Shown one piece after another: positions 1-12,044 of a stretch of DNA of 64,000 nucleotides. The stretch is from assembly GCA_000149265.1 (NCBI GenBank), contig CH003046.1, positions 533,950 to 597,949 on the forward strand, written 5' to 3'. Within the stretch, counting starts at the first letter, position 1. Each line of letters opens with the position of its first letter. The DNA is from Ciona savignyi (Eukaryota > Chordata > Ascidiacea > Phlebobranchia > Cionidae). The position numbers and the translations under genes were made by a program. The notes beneath the pieces are model-generated. The model did no database searches, was not told the origin of the DNA, and worked only from the letters and a program-made list of their open reading frames with translations.

Positions 1-290
1 CAAGATTTATGGTTCAAATCCCAGCCTTTGTGGATTTTCCTGCGACCTTTTCACCACTGTTATGCTATATGCTACCATTATGCTGTGCATGTAATTTTAT
101 CGTAAAACCAATATGTTTAAGGCCCTCATCAATTTCACATTACTTTTATAGTATTTCCAGCAATTAATATTTCAAAAGATTAATATTCTACTGCAATGTA
201 CCTTGTCATAAATCTTATATATTTATCTATATTAAACATAGTTATCATACTTAGTGGTAACAGAGTGACATTATACAATTGTTGCTTCAG

Positions 291-3200
291 GTTCACTAAT
301 GTTGGGATTCTGATACTTTATCTTCATGATATAACGGATATCTTGCTTGAGGGCACCAAACTGGCAGTTTATTATAAAACTAAAGGAGGAAGATGGTATA
401 CTGCATGTGACACGTTATCTACCTGTGGGTTTGTGCTGTTTGGTCTGGCATGGTAAGTTGTTTGATATGTTATTGCTTTGTTGCAGTCATTTGAACAAAA
501 TAAAAGCTTTTAAGATTAAGAAACTATACAATACTCAATTTTTATTTTTAACCATACAAGTTTTCTATTTTTCGCCAGTTTTCATGGAATAAAAAAACAA
601 ATAATCATGTTTATTATATTAACTTGTTAATGAGTTTACTTTATAATGATAACTATTTAGAAACATTAAATAAATAGGGAGAGTTTTGTTTTCCAAAACA
701 AATACAACTGATTATTGCATCAGATATTTTTGCTATTTTTAAGAAAAATATAAAATCACCATGAAAATCAACGGAATGACCTAAAAAAACGAAATTGAAT
801 ATCATAGATCATGACTGCTGGTGTAAGATTATCATGATCACGTTATACTGGTGTTCTACGTATCGTGTCACTTATAACACCGTGCGGTGTGACTTGCTTC
901 CTGTGCACGAACACGTTTAATGTGATGCGCTACACGTGTAACGCCAGAGCATTGATTCCCTTAAGAACACAATTTCACAGTACACACAATTCATGTCACA
1001 TCTTGATTTTGATTAAAAAAACACAAAATAATATTAAATAAACATGTGTTTTAGCGACAAAACTGTTTCTATCTTGAGTTAAATTTTTCGTGTATATGCA
1101 GTTAAAACGTTTTTTAAAATAAGTGTTTATTCATATAATTGGCTTTTTGGTAAAATATCATTTATCCTATTAAATCAAATATTTTCTGTTGCTGATTTGT
1201 CAGGTTAATTCGATATCCTCATTGAATTGTAAACCAATATTTCCACTAATTGAAGTAGTTTTATTGAATTAAACCAACCGATTTTCACAACGCGCGATAT
1301 AAATCCCCCTTTAAATGTAGTACTGATGTCAACTCAACTACAGAAAGGCCTTGGGTCAATAGTGGAATGGTTACTAAAAGGCTCATATAACAATATTATA
1401 TATTTATTAAATGACGATATTGGTAATTTGGTGATATTGTGTAATTAGTTTAAATATTAAACAGTGTGCATACATTTACCAAAAGTTGGTTGAACTTTGA
1501 CAACATTATCTTTACAGCCCAACACCGCCTACACATTTTAATTTCTGTTTACACTATACGCGGTCGATATTTTTAATATCTTAAATTTTTACATTTTGAT
1601 GATGGTAGTCTGCCTGAACTCTCCCCCAAAAATTACTTGCCTAATTTCAGCTTTAAATCACACAGTATCAGTTTCATGGATTAAAAATCATTTATAGTAA
1701 TATAAATGTACTTTCACAAATTGATAAAACTCCCAAGGGTTGCATTTATTTCTACATCAATCGTTTCGAATGTTTATACATAACCTCCTTCACTTATTGT
1801 CTCAAATAGGATGTTAAGATCTTAATGAAAAAAAAACAAAAGGAGGTTATCTCATGGACAATCCTTGCCTTTTGCTAGTGTATTAAGTTATCCTTGAAGC
1901 CATCAAATAACTGGATGCAACCGACATCCACTAAGTGCCTTGCTAGAGGAACCAATTGACTAATAAAGTGGAACCGGTTTTGATCCCACAACTATGTGCC
2001 CAAGCCCTAACCAACCAAACTATTCAGCCAAACATACGTTATGACGTCATAATGCTAGATAACAAGAATTGCATGTGATATAACCTTCAAAGAATTTATT
2101 ATATGATAAACTGAATATTACTTCCCAATTTTTTTTCCAGAATTTTCCTACTTAGTTGAAACCTCCATTTTATATATGTTATCCATACTTTAACACAACA
2201 ATTTTAATTTTAGGTTTGTGTTTCGTTTGTATTGGTACCCATTGAAAGCAATGTACGCTGCTGGGCATGTCAGCAAGGTTGTAAATGATGGAATTACCTT
2301 TTACCATTTCTTCAATGGATTACTGTGGATTCTTCTGGCAATGAATGTTTATTGGTTCATGGTAAGAAACATTAAATAAGTGGTATCTGTATAAATGCGT
2401 GTTCGAAAATTTGATCGTAATTTCATTACATTTTCAATAAAATGTAAAAAAAATTATTTTTCAATTTGACCGTTTTTAACTGTATTGTTCATACTAAACA
2501 TTAGCAAATGTTTATATTTAAAATTTTAAGCAAAATAAATGGTACAATATCTGGTCAGTAAGATCAGTTTGTTATTGCAGCTGAAAGGTTTGATTACGTT
2601 AATAGATAGATGTTTCTTTTTTATGGGTAGAACCTTAGTGGATAGGTGGGTTAAACAAAAAATAAAATGTCTATTACATACAAAATCCTAAAAAAATACG
2701 AATTTATCTCACACGTTATTCATTAATAACCCTGAAAAGATCCTTCAATTTGGATTGCCTTGCTAGGATACAAACCATACAACTTTTAATGCACTTCCAT
2801 TTGATCAATGATTTTAATTGTTTTCTAGTTCATTGTGAACATGGCGTACAAGGTGGTGACAGGGAAAGCAAATGAAGTGGACGACACGAGGGAATATGAA
2901 GCATTCGGTGGGAAGAACGGGAAAGCAAAGAAAATGTGAGTAGTTACAAGCTGTTTCAACACGTCTTGTGAGTTGTGACTACACAATATGTTGTTTTAGT
3001 CGGCTTTACATATATGAAAGCAAGTATTCTTGCAAAAACTAAGTCAATCAAGTGGCTAACTATCAGTCAAGGATTGTAAATCTGTCATCATTTAAAATTG
3101 TATTTATTATGTACTAGTCCTTAGGAGCTGTTTTATTACTTCTTGTGACTACATTATGTATTATATGTTTTAGCCAACTTCACATATTTGATTAAGCAAG

Positions 3201-3422
3201 TAGTCAAGTACATAATTCTTGCAAAAACTATGTTTCTATCAAGTAATGTAAATCTGTCATTTAAAAAGGTATATATTAAATATTTGAATTAACTGTAAAA
3301 AAGTCAATATTCTGGTCTTGATCTGGTATTCCACTAGCTTAAGTTTCTTCATTAATCACATAGTAACATTGGATAAGTCATAAGTTGTTAACATGTAATT
3401 TGTTTTGCTTCATAGGGAATAA
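291..3422 (+). CDS. Ceramide synthase 1-like, 3' four coding exons (partial gene)
   Basis: Ceramide synthases (Lag1/TLC family, ER membrane) N-acylate sphingoid bases with acyl-CoA. Four exons splice in frame: 291-452, 2214-2361, 2829-2935, 3416-3422 (stop TAA 3420-3422). The first encodes the end of the TLC/Lag1 core with the HDITD motif and LEGTKLAVYYKTKGG. The second encodes FVFRLYWYPLKAMY, and the third VTGKANEVDDTREYE. These match the order and spacing I know for CerS1 rather than CerS2-6, which have a different segment after the HD motif. Acceptors and donors are canonical and phases agree (TG|G, ATG|TTC, AT|G). The last exon adds one codon, giving a C-terminus KKME, a dilysine KKxx ER-retrieval form. 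The 5' exons (catalytic His pair and N-terminus) lie left of the window; 1-290 looks intronic. Possible poly(A) signals occur near 3904 and 4118. A paralog lies on the minus strand at 49.4-54.1 kb. Confidence 0.9.
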
Positions 3423-4233
3423 AGTGGACAGTGCAGCATCCATTACTTTCAATTCCGAACCCATCATCTAATATGCTGTGTTTTCTACCTCCAAATTGTC
3501 ATGCTGGTTAATTTAAATGGACCGGTATATATTCTCTGTAATTGCATTTTGTTAGGTATATGTTGTATATTGTCTTACCCTTTATCTGTTTTGACTTCCT
3601 TAATTAGAATATCAGACATTTTAATCAGGTTTTTCACTGTCGTGTAGAGGTAAATAACTTTCAAGTTACGATTATTTTTTTCAAAGATTTCTTGCCAGTA
3701 ATCATCTAGCCATACCAGCACTGTCATTTCTTCTAATTTCATTGTAGACATCTGTTAGCTAACTTATCCCTGTGCAATTTACGTGACAGCAGTAGTTGTA
3801 TTGAGTCGTATGTGTTAATCTTTATTCATTGAAAATGAAAATCGCAGCAAAAGTGAAGACGTGCATATTACTGCATTATGATTTACGAAATGATGTTTTT
3901 TCTAATAAAAAACTGAGCAGCATGGTAATTGCTAATGTAGTTGTTGTAATTGTTATATGTACGGTCACCAAGGGAATAATATGTACATTGTGAATTAAAA
4001 AAAATTTATTGAAAGATTATTTAAAAGGTATTCCCAAAGGGAAAGCATATATTGTAATGTTGAAATTAAGATACACATCAAAAAGGGAGATTACTGGTAT
4101 ATTAACTTCTTTAAAATTAATAAAAATGTACACATATATCATATCTTAAATTGCACGGTACAAATACTGACTCTGTAATAATTAAGATCACACGATAATT
4201 AGATTCACATGTTAAGTATACAAATGTACAATT

Positions 4234-4530
4234 TTGTCCGGCCCGGTGGTCTAGAAGTTAAGTGCGTCGCCTTTCAATCGCAAGGTTGCAGGTGCGAAAC
4301 TGGTCGCTAGCTAGTCGGTTGTGTCCTTGGGCAAGGCACTTTACGGACATTGCCTGAACCCAGCAACTTAATGGATTCTGACAAATTGAAGGAACGTGTC
4401 TTATCATATACAACACACTGCAATAGCTCCGGTAACCCGACGATGGGCGCGAGGTGATCTGACGATTGCCCGTGTGATAACCCCTAGGTTTTCCCATTCA
4501 CGAGGATAAACATGAATATCCTCCTATCCT
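4234..4530 (+). repeat. tRNA-derived SINE, full length
   Basis: The head has tRNA-like A-box (TGGTCTAGAAGTTAAG) and B-box (GGTTGCAGGTGCGAAAC) sequences. A body shared by over 20 copies in the window follows (GTGTCCTTGGGCAAGGCACT, then AGCTCCGGTAACCCGACG), and the tail is of TATCC type. Compared with the paralogous site near 9195, it inserted right at the stop codon of the minus-strand sulfotransferase gene (4529-6255); the tail supplies two bases of the present stop. Confidence 0.9.
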
Positions 4531-6255
4531 ACCCATAAAACCACCACCCAACCGCAGATGCCAATATCAGCACGAAAACCGTCAGTTCAACTAACATCTC
4601 TCGGGACAGTTTGATAAATATTGGGTTTGACATGAGCTCGCTTGTGAATATGCTTGCATTCTTGTTCTGGTGTGGGTATGCTTTTCCAGGTACCTCCTTC
4701 CCGAGGTACTCACAAAGAGGTGACCAACCATGTGAGGGCTTGTGCACCAAACGCTTGTTGTCTGGCACGGTATGCAGCACATAAGCGTTGTGCTGTCTGT
4801 ATTTCAATTTGTACAGTTTCTCATTCTTGCTCCAGGAAAATGACAAAATCAGGTTGTCATCTTCCACTCCATATCCATAACGCACTGAAAAAATACCATG
4901 TCAGTTTAGTTTTTTTCATTTTTTGCCCCAATTTTTAAAAATGGCAAACGAAAATAATCACGACACAGGAACGGGAAAATACGGCACAACGAACAGTTGT
5001 AAAATATGTCATTAAAAATATATATGTAATTTAATTAATATATATGAGGGATGCAGCTGCCAAAACCAGACGAAAGAACACCATGAAATCATTTCTAATT
5101 GTCAGATTCTTTAGCTGAATAGCATGGTGGGTTAGTACTTTCTCATTCAGCCAATACAGTGTCAACAGGATTAAAACTGATTGCTGGCTAGTTTATGCTC
5201 TTGGAAAGAGTGGATTGATTGATTATTTAATAAATCAAAAACAGTAGCAACAATCATATACACTCATATGCAATAGCTTCGACAATCAAACGTGAAAGTT
5301 AGCAGACGGTAACCGCGGATAAATCCTTCAATGTGATATACCAGGTATGAACATGTGCACACTGTTTGCACAATTTAGTGGTTCATAGTGGTTATGATGA
5401 TGGGACTAGATGATGGATTCAATCCCCGCACTAATCACTTTGTGGTTAGCTCACTGGTTAATGGATTAGTCGTTGACCCTATTTATATTGTTTAAATAAA
5501 TTTAACTTTAAAACACAAATTTGACATTGAATATTATTTAAGCTAAAGACTGCCAATGTTTAACATCCTTTATTGTTCCAATAATGCACTAATCCAATCA
5601 CACTGCATTTTCTTACTTATTTTGTTTACGAACTTCGTAAATGAATAACCAGTTGGTGTTGTCAGCAACAGAAATTTAAGAATTGCTGCTCTTGGTCCCG
5701 AGTAGAATGCATCGTTCATTCCTTTCAAACTTTTCCACCATTTATCCTCATCCCTCATAGTAAGAATGATCTGCGTTTCATTGTAAAATGAAAGCAAACA
5801 AAGAACTGTATTTTTACTAAACTGGCGGTTAGTTTCTTTCTTTTGCTACTTTTCAATAATTAAACTAACAGGAAAAGCCAATGGGTAATATATCATAACT
5901 CAGTCCATATCATTTGAATAAGTTCCTTGGCTTGACAGATCAGACAGCTTCCTTTAAAAAATCGACAAAAAAGTAATGATTTTTATTTAACACTCTTTGT
6001 CACCTTTGCCTCTGGAAAAACTCTGTAAATTTCTTCCCAGAATACAATGGTGGGGCCGTCTATTAAAGCATCCACATCTTTCAATGCTTGGTAAATGTCG
6101 TCATCTGTAACGGTCCCATCAAAGAATTTGTCCCACAGACTTCTTAGAAGGAAGGATTGCTCTGCGTAGTCGTACACGTTGTACCCAAGGTCGATTAAGG
6201 CTTTGGACATGCTTTTCGTGCCAGTTTTCCAAAATCCAACACATATTACTTTCAT
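4529..6255 (-). CDS. P-loop sulfotransferase-like protein, copy A (3 exons)
   Basis: Exons on the minus strand: 6255-6004 (252 nt), 5770-5617 (154 nt), 4884-4529 (356 nt), together 762 nt, or 253 codons plus stop. The N-terminus carries a PAPS-binding P-loop (residues 6-18, VGFWKTGTKSMSK). Exon 2 begins with a strand and a 3'-phosphate-binding-type motif, TMRDEDKWWKS. This arrangement fits the Sulfotransfer_4-like group of short animal sulfotransferases, which move sulfuryl groups from PAPS; the substrate is unknown. The last 21 residues are hydrophobic and end in GWWFYG, suggesting a C-terminal membrane anchor. Splice sites are canonical (AAG|GTGACA, A|GTAAGA). The start is the ATG in front of KVICVGFW, and the frame is closed just upstream. 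Copy B (9197-10744) has identical exon lengths and about 16 amino-acid differences. The stop codon is partly made by the adjoining SINE. Confidence 0.83.
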
Positions 6256-6279
6256 TTTAATAAATAAATGATGCAGTAC

Positions 6280-6520
6280 TTAAAGACTAATACTGAGTTA
6301 CCAGAGCTATTGTAGTTTGTTGTGTATGATTAAGACTTTCAATTGTGGTAAAACCCATTATAACCCTGGGTTTAGGCAATATCTGTTAGATGCCTAGAAC
6401 AAGGACACAACTATCAAGCAACCAGTTTTAAACCTGACAGTGAATGCAAGGTAATTCAACGATTGATCACGTGATAACTCTCTCATGGTTTTGCATTCAT
6501 GAGGATAAAATATGTATATC
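6280..6520 (-). repeat. Degenerate SINE upstream of sulfotransferase A
   Basis: Decayed minus-oriented relatives of the SINE body are visible (TTACCAGAGCTATTGTAG near 6300, ACAAGGACACAACTATCAAG near 6400, TTTTGCATTCATGAGGATAA near 6490). The same decayed copy occurs upstream of sulfotransferase B (about 11096-11345 and 14500-14550), so it predates the tandem duplication. Confidence 0.6.
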
Positions 6521-6559
6521 GCATAAACCCGTAATCTTTTACACATTGAGAAAAAGTTA

Positions 6560-7520
6560 AAAGGTATTTCAAACAAACATAACACAATGGTTATGTATAT
6601 CTCTTGGGATGTCTAACCACAGACATATGTCACAATATCACATAACAGTTGTTACATTTTCATACTGGATTCAAAGCACTATCTGCTAATACTCACCCAC
6701 AGCCAACATACAAAAATATACAACACACAGCCAAACTGGTGGTATGAATGCTTTATGTTAACAAATACCCTTTTTGTCTTTCTGAAGTATAAAAGGTTCA
6801 CGAATTGAGTCAAAATGTTTGTGTATGTATGATATTTTATCGAAATGTGCGATTCTTATCATAACTGTGCATGTTAATATAGTAACAGCTATGTATGATG
6901 CTTAATATGTAGTAGTAGACTAAATGATGTACTGGTATATCAATTGTGTTTTAGCTTCGTTAAAATACCTCTTCGTAAATGCTTCATAATTCAAATTATA
7001 AAAAGAAAAACAGCAAAACAACAGAACAAATATATGTGGCATTACAGTAATAGGTTCGGCACGAAATTATGCATACCGGCGTTAATAAACATATACAATA
7101 CATATTTCCTGTTCCCGGCGTTAAAAAACATTTACAATACAGATTTCCTGTTTACAAAATGCTAACTCAATCTATTTACGTCGTATAGTGACGTATTTTG
7201 ATTGACAGCTATCATGTTTTGAAACCACATTTTATTGGAAAATTCCCCAATCAGAGAATTGTTATCTAAATAAATTAAAGCGTTTTTTAAATTTAAAAGG
7301 TTTGTTTACATCCTGAAATAAATACAAAAAATATACAAAAATATACCGCGCAACAAAAATGTTATTGTAAAAGATACGTCTTTATTTTAAATAATTTTTC
7401 ATGAAGTCAATAAAGCATGACTGTATCCAGGTAGAGCCAGCTAAAACTGTGGTCTGTGGGTGCTACATGTTTTTATGATAGCTTCTTTCATGTTTATTGA
7501 AACCTGATTTAGGGCACAAA
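6560..7520. other. Intergenic region between divergent gene pair, left unit
   Basis: No gene is seen. The stretch matches 14560-15085 and 18020-18510 in the right unit (for example CACGAAAT near 7060, 15075 and 18105), so it is the duplicated upstream region of both divergent genes. A short direct repeat of about 37 bp, read twice with changes, lies near 7075-7150. The region is AT-rich. It probably contains the promoters of both neighbours, but no specific element can be identified by eye. Confidence 0.6.
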
Positions 7521-7580
7521 ATGATGGAAACTTCCATGATGGTCCACGGAGATGCAGCTGCCGTCATGGAAAAGTTACAG

Positions 7581-7770
7581 GGGAAACTAAAATGAGGGAA
7601 AGCAGGAACGAGGGAAACTGCACACTAAAATGAAGATTAGGTAATTAGAGTTAGTTTTAAACATAGGGTTGGAGTTAAGGTTAGTTCTGGGGTTGAAATT
7701 AGTGTTAAAAGTAGTTTTCTTTATTTAAATTGTAACTTTTTATTCCTAAATAAAGTATTGGTTTATTTTA
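7581..7770 (+). mobile_element. MITE-like element, copy 1 (GGGGAAACTAAAA family)
   Basis: It begins GGGGAAACTAAAATGAGGGA, then GGGAAACTGCACACTAAAAT, and has an interior rich in GTTAGTTCTGGGGTT. The same order occurs at 32798, 38636 and (interior reversed) 44688. Ends resemble inverted repeats of AAACTAAAAGGAGGGAAA type. No ORF is present. It interrupts exon 1 of the pseudogene. Confidence 0.65.
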
Positions 7771-7810
7771 TTCCCTACCCAATATTTACCTTGCTAATTA
7801 TTCTTATCTG

Positions 7811-8088
7811 ACCGGTTTGTCTGGTGGTTTAGTAAAACACCTTTTATCTGAAAGGTTGCAACTTGAAACTGGTTGCTATCTAGTCAGTTGTGTCCTTGGG
7901 CAAGGCACTTTACGGACATTGCCTGAACCCAGCAGATTAATGGGTTCTACCATATTGAAGGAACATATGTATAATATACAACTTACTGCAATAGCTCTGG
8001 TAACCCGATAATGGGCGCTAACGATTGCCTGTGTGTTGACCCCATTTGTTTTCCCATTCACAGGGATAAACATGAATATCCGATCCAT
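7811..8088 (+). repeat. SINE copy in duplicated intron 1 (left unit)
   Basis: Head-to-tail match to the SINE, with a decayed head. Its ortholog in the right unit is at 18788-19080, so insertion predates the duplication. Confidence 0.8.
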
Positions 8089-8283
8089 TTCCTTATGTAA
8101 TCTATTGTTTTCATTGGTTAAGTCCATTAAATGATAGGTGATGGGTTTAAAACCAGGCACCATTTGGTTTGGTTTGCCTTTTAATACAACCGTGTTTTAT
8201 ATTGTAGACTCTAAAGGATTATGACGATGGTACAAAAATCGCCCATATCACTAAATGACAGCATGAAATTAGTCTCTGATATG

Positions 8284-9190
8284 GTAAGCTGTAATATTTA
8301 GTTTAATATTATCTGTTTTATTTCAATCGATTCCCAGTAAAATTATTTAAATAAATGAATGCAGAATTTAAGCATAATCCTGCAGACTATGTAACAAGGG
8401 CAAGCACTGACTACAGAATCAGTTTTGTTTCACATTTCTTTTTAACCACTATTAATATGAAGGCTGACTCTCCAAGGAATTATACAGGACTATGGTAATG
8501 TTTTAAATGGTATTAACGATACACAACTATGGCTGATAACAATAAAATGCACATTTTAACAATAAAGTAAGCCACACATTTCGGGATATATATTTTCGGT
8601 AAAAAAACTAATGAATTTATGGCAACATTTGAAGAAATTCGTTCTTAACGTGTATTGCTCATATAACACATACTGGTACAATTATTTGTACAAAAAAATA
8701 GTGGAGGTTACAACACATTTATATTATTTAATACATAAATGTTAAAGTGTTAAACTACAATGATAAGTTTAATATCGTTTTGCATAGTTTGATACAATTT
8801 AAAGTGTAATATCCTATATTTTCTTAAATAATTACTGGTAACAATGTAAACTATGTAACAATAGCAAAAAACGAATCTGAGATAAATGATCTATGAAATA
8901 ACTAGGAGAAACCTTAAATAAGATGGAAAAATTCAGGAGATTTGAAATACTGAAGCTATAGTTGTGTAATGGATATGGGCTCGGGCGATGTCCGCTAATT
9001 GCATTGCCTATGAACACCGTCTAGTTGAGTAAATCGCTGGTTTCAATCCAACAGCTACCTAATGGCGGCAAAGGTTTTAATTGACCGATCTAACCAACTG
9101 GACTTACCGCCCAGGAATTGACACCTATATTGCCCAAACCTATTTTCTTTACAATTAATCTTAAATTGCATGGTATAAACACTGACAAAT
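8284..9190. other. Spacer between tandem units; no gene seen
   Basis: AT-rich. Similarity to intron 2 of the intact coiled-coil gene fades after about 8400. Around 9090-9150 a decayed repeat (ATTGACACCTATATTGCCCA) matches 19355-19395. I see no coding exon. Confidence 0.5.
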
Positions 9191-9196
9191 GTACAA

Positions 9197-10744
9197 TTAC
9201 CCATAAAACCACCACCCAACTGCAGCTGCCAAAATCAGCACAAAAACCGCCAGTTCAACTAACATCTCTCGGGACAGTTTGATAAATATTGGGTTTGACA
9301 TGAGCTCGCTTGTGAATATGCTTGCATTCTTGTTCTGGTGTGGGTATGCTTTTCCAGGTACCTCCTTCCCAAGGTACTCACAAAGAGGTGACCAACCATG
9401 TGAGGGCTCGTGCACTAAACGCTTGTTGTCTGGCACAGTATGCAGCACATACGCATTGTGCTGTCTGTATTTCAATTTGTACAGTTTCTCATTTCTACTC
9501 CAGGAAAATGAGAAAATTATATTGTCCGCTTCCAACCCAAATCCATAACGCACTGAAAAAAATACCATGAAATCATTTCTAATTGTCAAGATTCTTTAGC
9601 TGATGGGTTAGTACAGCAGAATTGAAACTGGTTGCTGGCTAGTTTGTGCTCTTGAAAATAGTGAATTAATTGGTAAATCAAAAAGAGTAGCAACATCTTA
9701 ATGATTATGATAGTGGGACAAAATGCTGGGTTCAATCCCCACACTAAGCACTTTGTGGTTAGGTCAATGGGTAACAGATTAGTCGTTACCCATATTAAGA
9801 TCAATGTAACTTAAACAACCAAACTTGACTGTGGATATTACTTAAGATAAAGACTACCAATGTGATAACATCCTTGTCCCAATAATATAGTTAAATGCAC
9901 TAATCAAATCAACCTGCATTTTCTTACCTATTTTGTTTCCAAACTTCGTAAATGAATAACCAGTTGGTGTTGTCAGCAACAGGTATTTAAGAATTGCTGC
10001 TCTTGATCCCGAGTAGAATTTATCGTTCATTCCTTTCAAACTTTTCCACCATTTATCCTCATCCCTCATAGTAATAATGATCTGCGTTTTAATTTATGAT
10101 TGTAAAATGAACAAAAAACTGTATTTTTACTAACTAGGTAATTGGTTAATTTCTTTTTGGTCTTTGGAAGTAATTAAACACAAACTTTAAATTAAGCAAG
10201 CAGGGAAATGCAGTTGTTATCTCTCATGGGAAAATAAAATGAAAATAATTAGAAGATTAGAAGATAATATATGGATTTGCCTGTGATACCCCTAAAATGA
10301 ATCATAGTCAGACCCAACTTCACCTTTTTTTTATGGATTAAAGTTTGGTCAGTAAAAGCGAATGGGTCATATACTATAACACAGTCTATCATTTTTTATT
10401 TAAATAAGTGACTTGGTTTGACAGGTCAGACAGCTTTCTTTAAAAAATCGAGAAGGCAAAGTAATGAATAGTATTTAAACTCTGTTAGTCACCTTTGCCT
10501 CTGGAAAAACTCTGTAAATTTCTTCCCAGAATACAATAGTGGGGCCGTCTATTAAAGCATCCACATCTTTCAATGCTTGGTAAATGTCGTCATCTGTAAC
10601 AGTGCCATCAAAGAATTTGTCCCACAGACTTCTGAGAAGGAAGGATTGCTCTGCGTAGTCGTACACGTTGTATCCAAGGTCGGTTAAGGCTTTGGACATG
10701 CTTTTTGTGCCAGTTTTCCAAAATCCAACACATATTACTTTCAT
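9197..10744 (-). CDS. P-loop sulfotransferase-like protein, copy B (3 exons)
   Basis: Exons 10744-10493 (252 nt), 10081-9928 (154 nt) and 9552-9197 (356 nt) give 253 codons plus TAA, the same structure as copy A. The P-loop GFWKTGTKSMSK is at the N-terminus, TMRDEDKWWKS starts exon 2, and a hydrophobic tail ends GWWFYG. By my reading there are one replacement in exon 1, about five in exon 2 and ten in exon 3 relative to copy A. All are mild, which suggests both copies are under constraint. An in-frame ATG at 10837 would add 31 residues, but the extension has no counterpart in copy A, so I start at 10744. Phase and splice sites (AAG|GTGACT, G|GTAAGA, CAG|TGCG) are intact. The transferred group would be sulfate from PAPS; the acceptor is unknown. 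Confidence 0.83.
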
Positions 10745-11156
10745 TTCAATAACTAAATGATTCCCTACTGAAAGACCAATAAAAATAAAAGTAAAAATCA
10801 TCCTATTCAAGGTTATGGAATTTTTCATCATATTCATATGAAGAACACTACAATAGCTTTAGAGTGTCCTCTAAGTAAAGATGCCTATAAACTTCAATCA
10901 TTAAAAGCAAGTTATGCAGGCTGCCAAAAGGTTGTGTGGACAAACCTGAACTTAGATGATAGGATATGTTTTATCCACCTAATATGAAAACGCAATAAAA
11001 GTAGTCACGCAAACAGATGTCAGATTAGTGAGCATATTCTGAAAGGGAGCGAGTTCACATGGGTAACCGCTCGATTACATCACATCCATCATTAAGTTAC
11101 CAAAGCTATTGTAGTTTGTTGTATATGATTGAGATGTTCTTTAATCGTGGATAAAA

Positions 11157-11325
11157 CCCATTATAACACCAGGTTTAGTCAATATCTGTTAGTCAATACC
11201 CCACATTATAACACCAGGTTTAGTCAATATCTGTTAGTCAATACCCCACATTATAACACCAGGTTTAGTCAATATCTGTTAGTCAATACCCCACATTATA
11301 ACACCAGGTTTAGTCAATACCCCAC
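11157..11325. repeat. 45-bp tandem repeat derived from the SINE
   Basis: A 45-bp unit containing ACACCAGGTTTAGTCAATAT is repeated about 3.6 times with almost no divergence. The unit corresponds to the stretch around 6355-6390 of the left tandem unit, which is part of a decayed minus-strand SINE and is single-copy there. The array therefore arose after the segmental duplication. Confidence 0.9.
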
Positions 11326-11412
11326 CAACGCCACTGGGCCAGCCAGTGATAGGGTTTAACTAAATCGAAAGTAACTTCTTAATCAAATACAACACACTTT
11401 AATAACTGTGGT

Positions 11413-11442
11413 AAAAGGATGAATGGGAAAACCAAGGGGGTT
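11413..11442 (-). repeat. SINE tail, 5' piece of a SINE split by an LTR element
   Basis: GAATGGGAAAACCAAGGGGG is the minus-strand SINE tail region. It resumes at 14245 with GGTTAACACACGGG, exactly as in uninterrupted copies, with GGTT present on both sides. Confidence 0.85.
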
Positions 11443-12044
11443 TGTGGCACCTCTAATATAATATACATTTGTTTTAATTTATGTCTAAAATATTTTATAC
11501 TTTAAACGTCGTTGTTTTGCGTTTGATGTTTTTCTCACGTGTTTTATTACTTTTTACGTAATTATCACCTTGTACGGGCCTTTGTAATTTTGCCGATTAA
11601 ATCATTAACATAGTTTTTTTACCCAATTCCCCACAGTTAGTCAAACGTGCAGATGTGAAACGTCTGGCACGTAAACTTTTCGCACCTTGTAAATTCCCTA
11701 TATATTCTGAAAATTTAAATAACCTAAAAAATAACCTACAATAACGTACTTAAGATAGCTTTAGCTTGCGTGATGTTAATAACGTACTAAGTAACTTGCT
11801 TCGCGAACGTGATGTATATTGAATGAGACGCAGAATACAACTAAACTGCATCAAGAGTTATAGACTTCGAGTTTGAGTTAATACAGTACAAATCGTGGCT
11901 ACAATAATTATTTGTAGGCGATCTGTGGAGAATAAACGTATAGACTCCGCTGCGCAGCTCGCGAGAGACCGTTAGGCAGCCAGCCTAAACAAGTTCAGCT
12001 AACGCCCCGGTAAGTTAAACGACAAAAGAAAGCGCGAGCCCACA
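11443..12044 (+). repeat. 5' LTR (602 bp)
   Basis: TG...CA ends. TATATATTCTG near 11700 could be a TATA box and AATAAACG near 11931 a polyadenylation signal. It is identical, as read, to 13643-14244. Confidence 0.9.

Larger units (their letters stand above)
7521..8283 (+). pseudogene. Decayed duplicate of exons 1-2 of the coiled-coil gene
   Basis: At 7521-7579 lies a near copy of the first half of exon 1 of the gene at 18510 (MMETSMM...AAVMEKLQ). It is cut at 7580 by a MITE-like sequence, which replaces the rest of exon 1 and its splice donor. Exon 2 is recognisable at 8208-8283 with its acceptor TTGTAG and donor GTAAGC, but it is 76 nt against 75 nt in the intact copy. The extra base near 8243 shifts the frame into TGA. 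The next exons are absent. Intron 1 carries a SINE at the same place as the intact gene. It is therefore a relic of the tandem duplication and not expected to encode the protein. Confidence 0.85.

Noticed and set aside
1-290. Frame at 196 leading into the first ceramide synthase exon
   Set aside because: The acceptor TTGCTTCAG at 282-290 and the family alignment show that coding starts at 291; upstream is intron.
4258-4497. Minus-strand frame of 79 codons (and similar frames at 7817, 31191, 33932, 36765, 49642, 60314)
   Set aside because: All lie in SINE copies, repeat the same translated repeat sequence, and have no splice or start context.
4590-4940. Plus-strand frames opposite the sulfotransferase exons (also near 9279-9570)
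   Set aside because: Antisense shadows of exon 3 in both copies; no matching family and the sense strand explains them.
10745-10837. N-terminal extension of sulfotransferase B
   Set aside because: The extra 31 codons are not conserved in copy A, where the frame is closed just upstream of the ATG.
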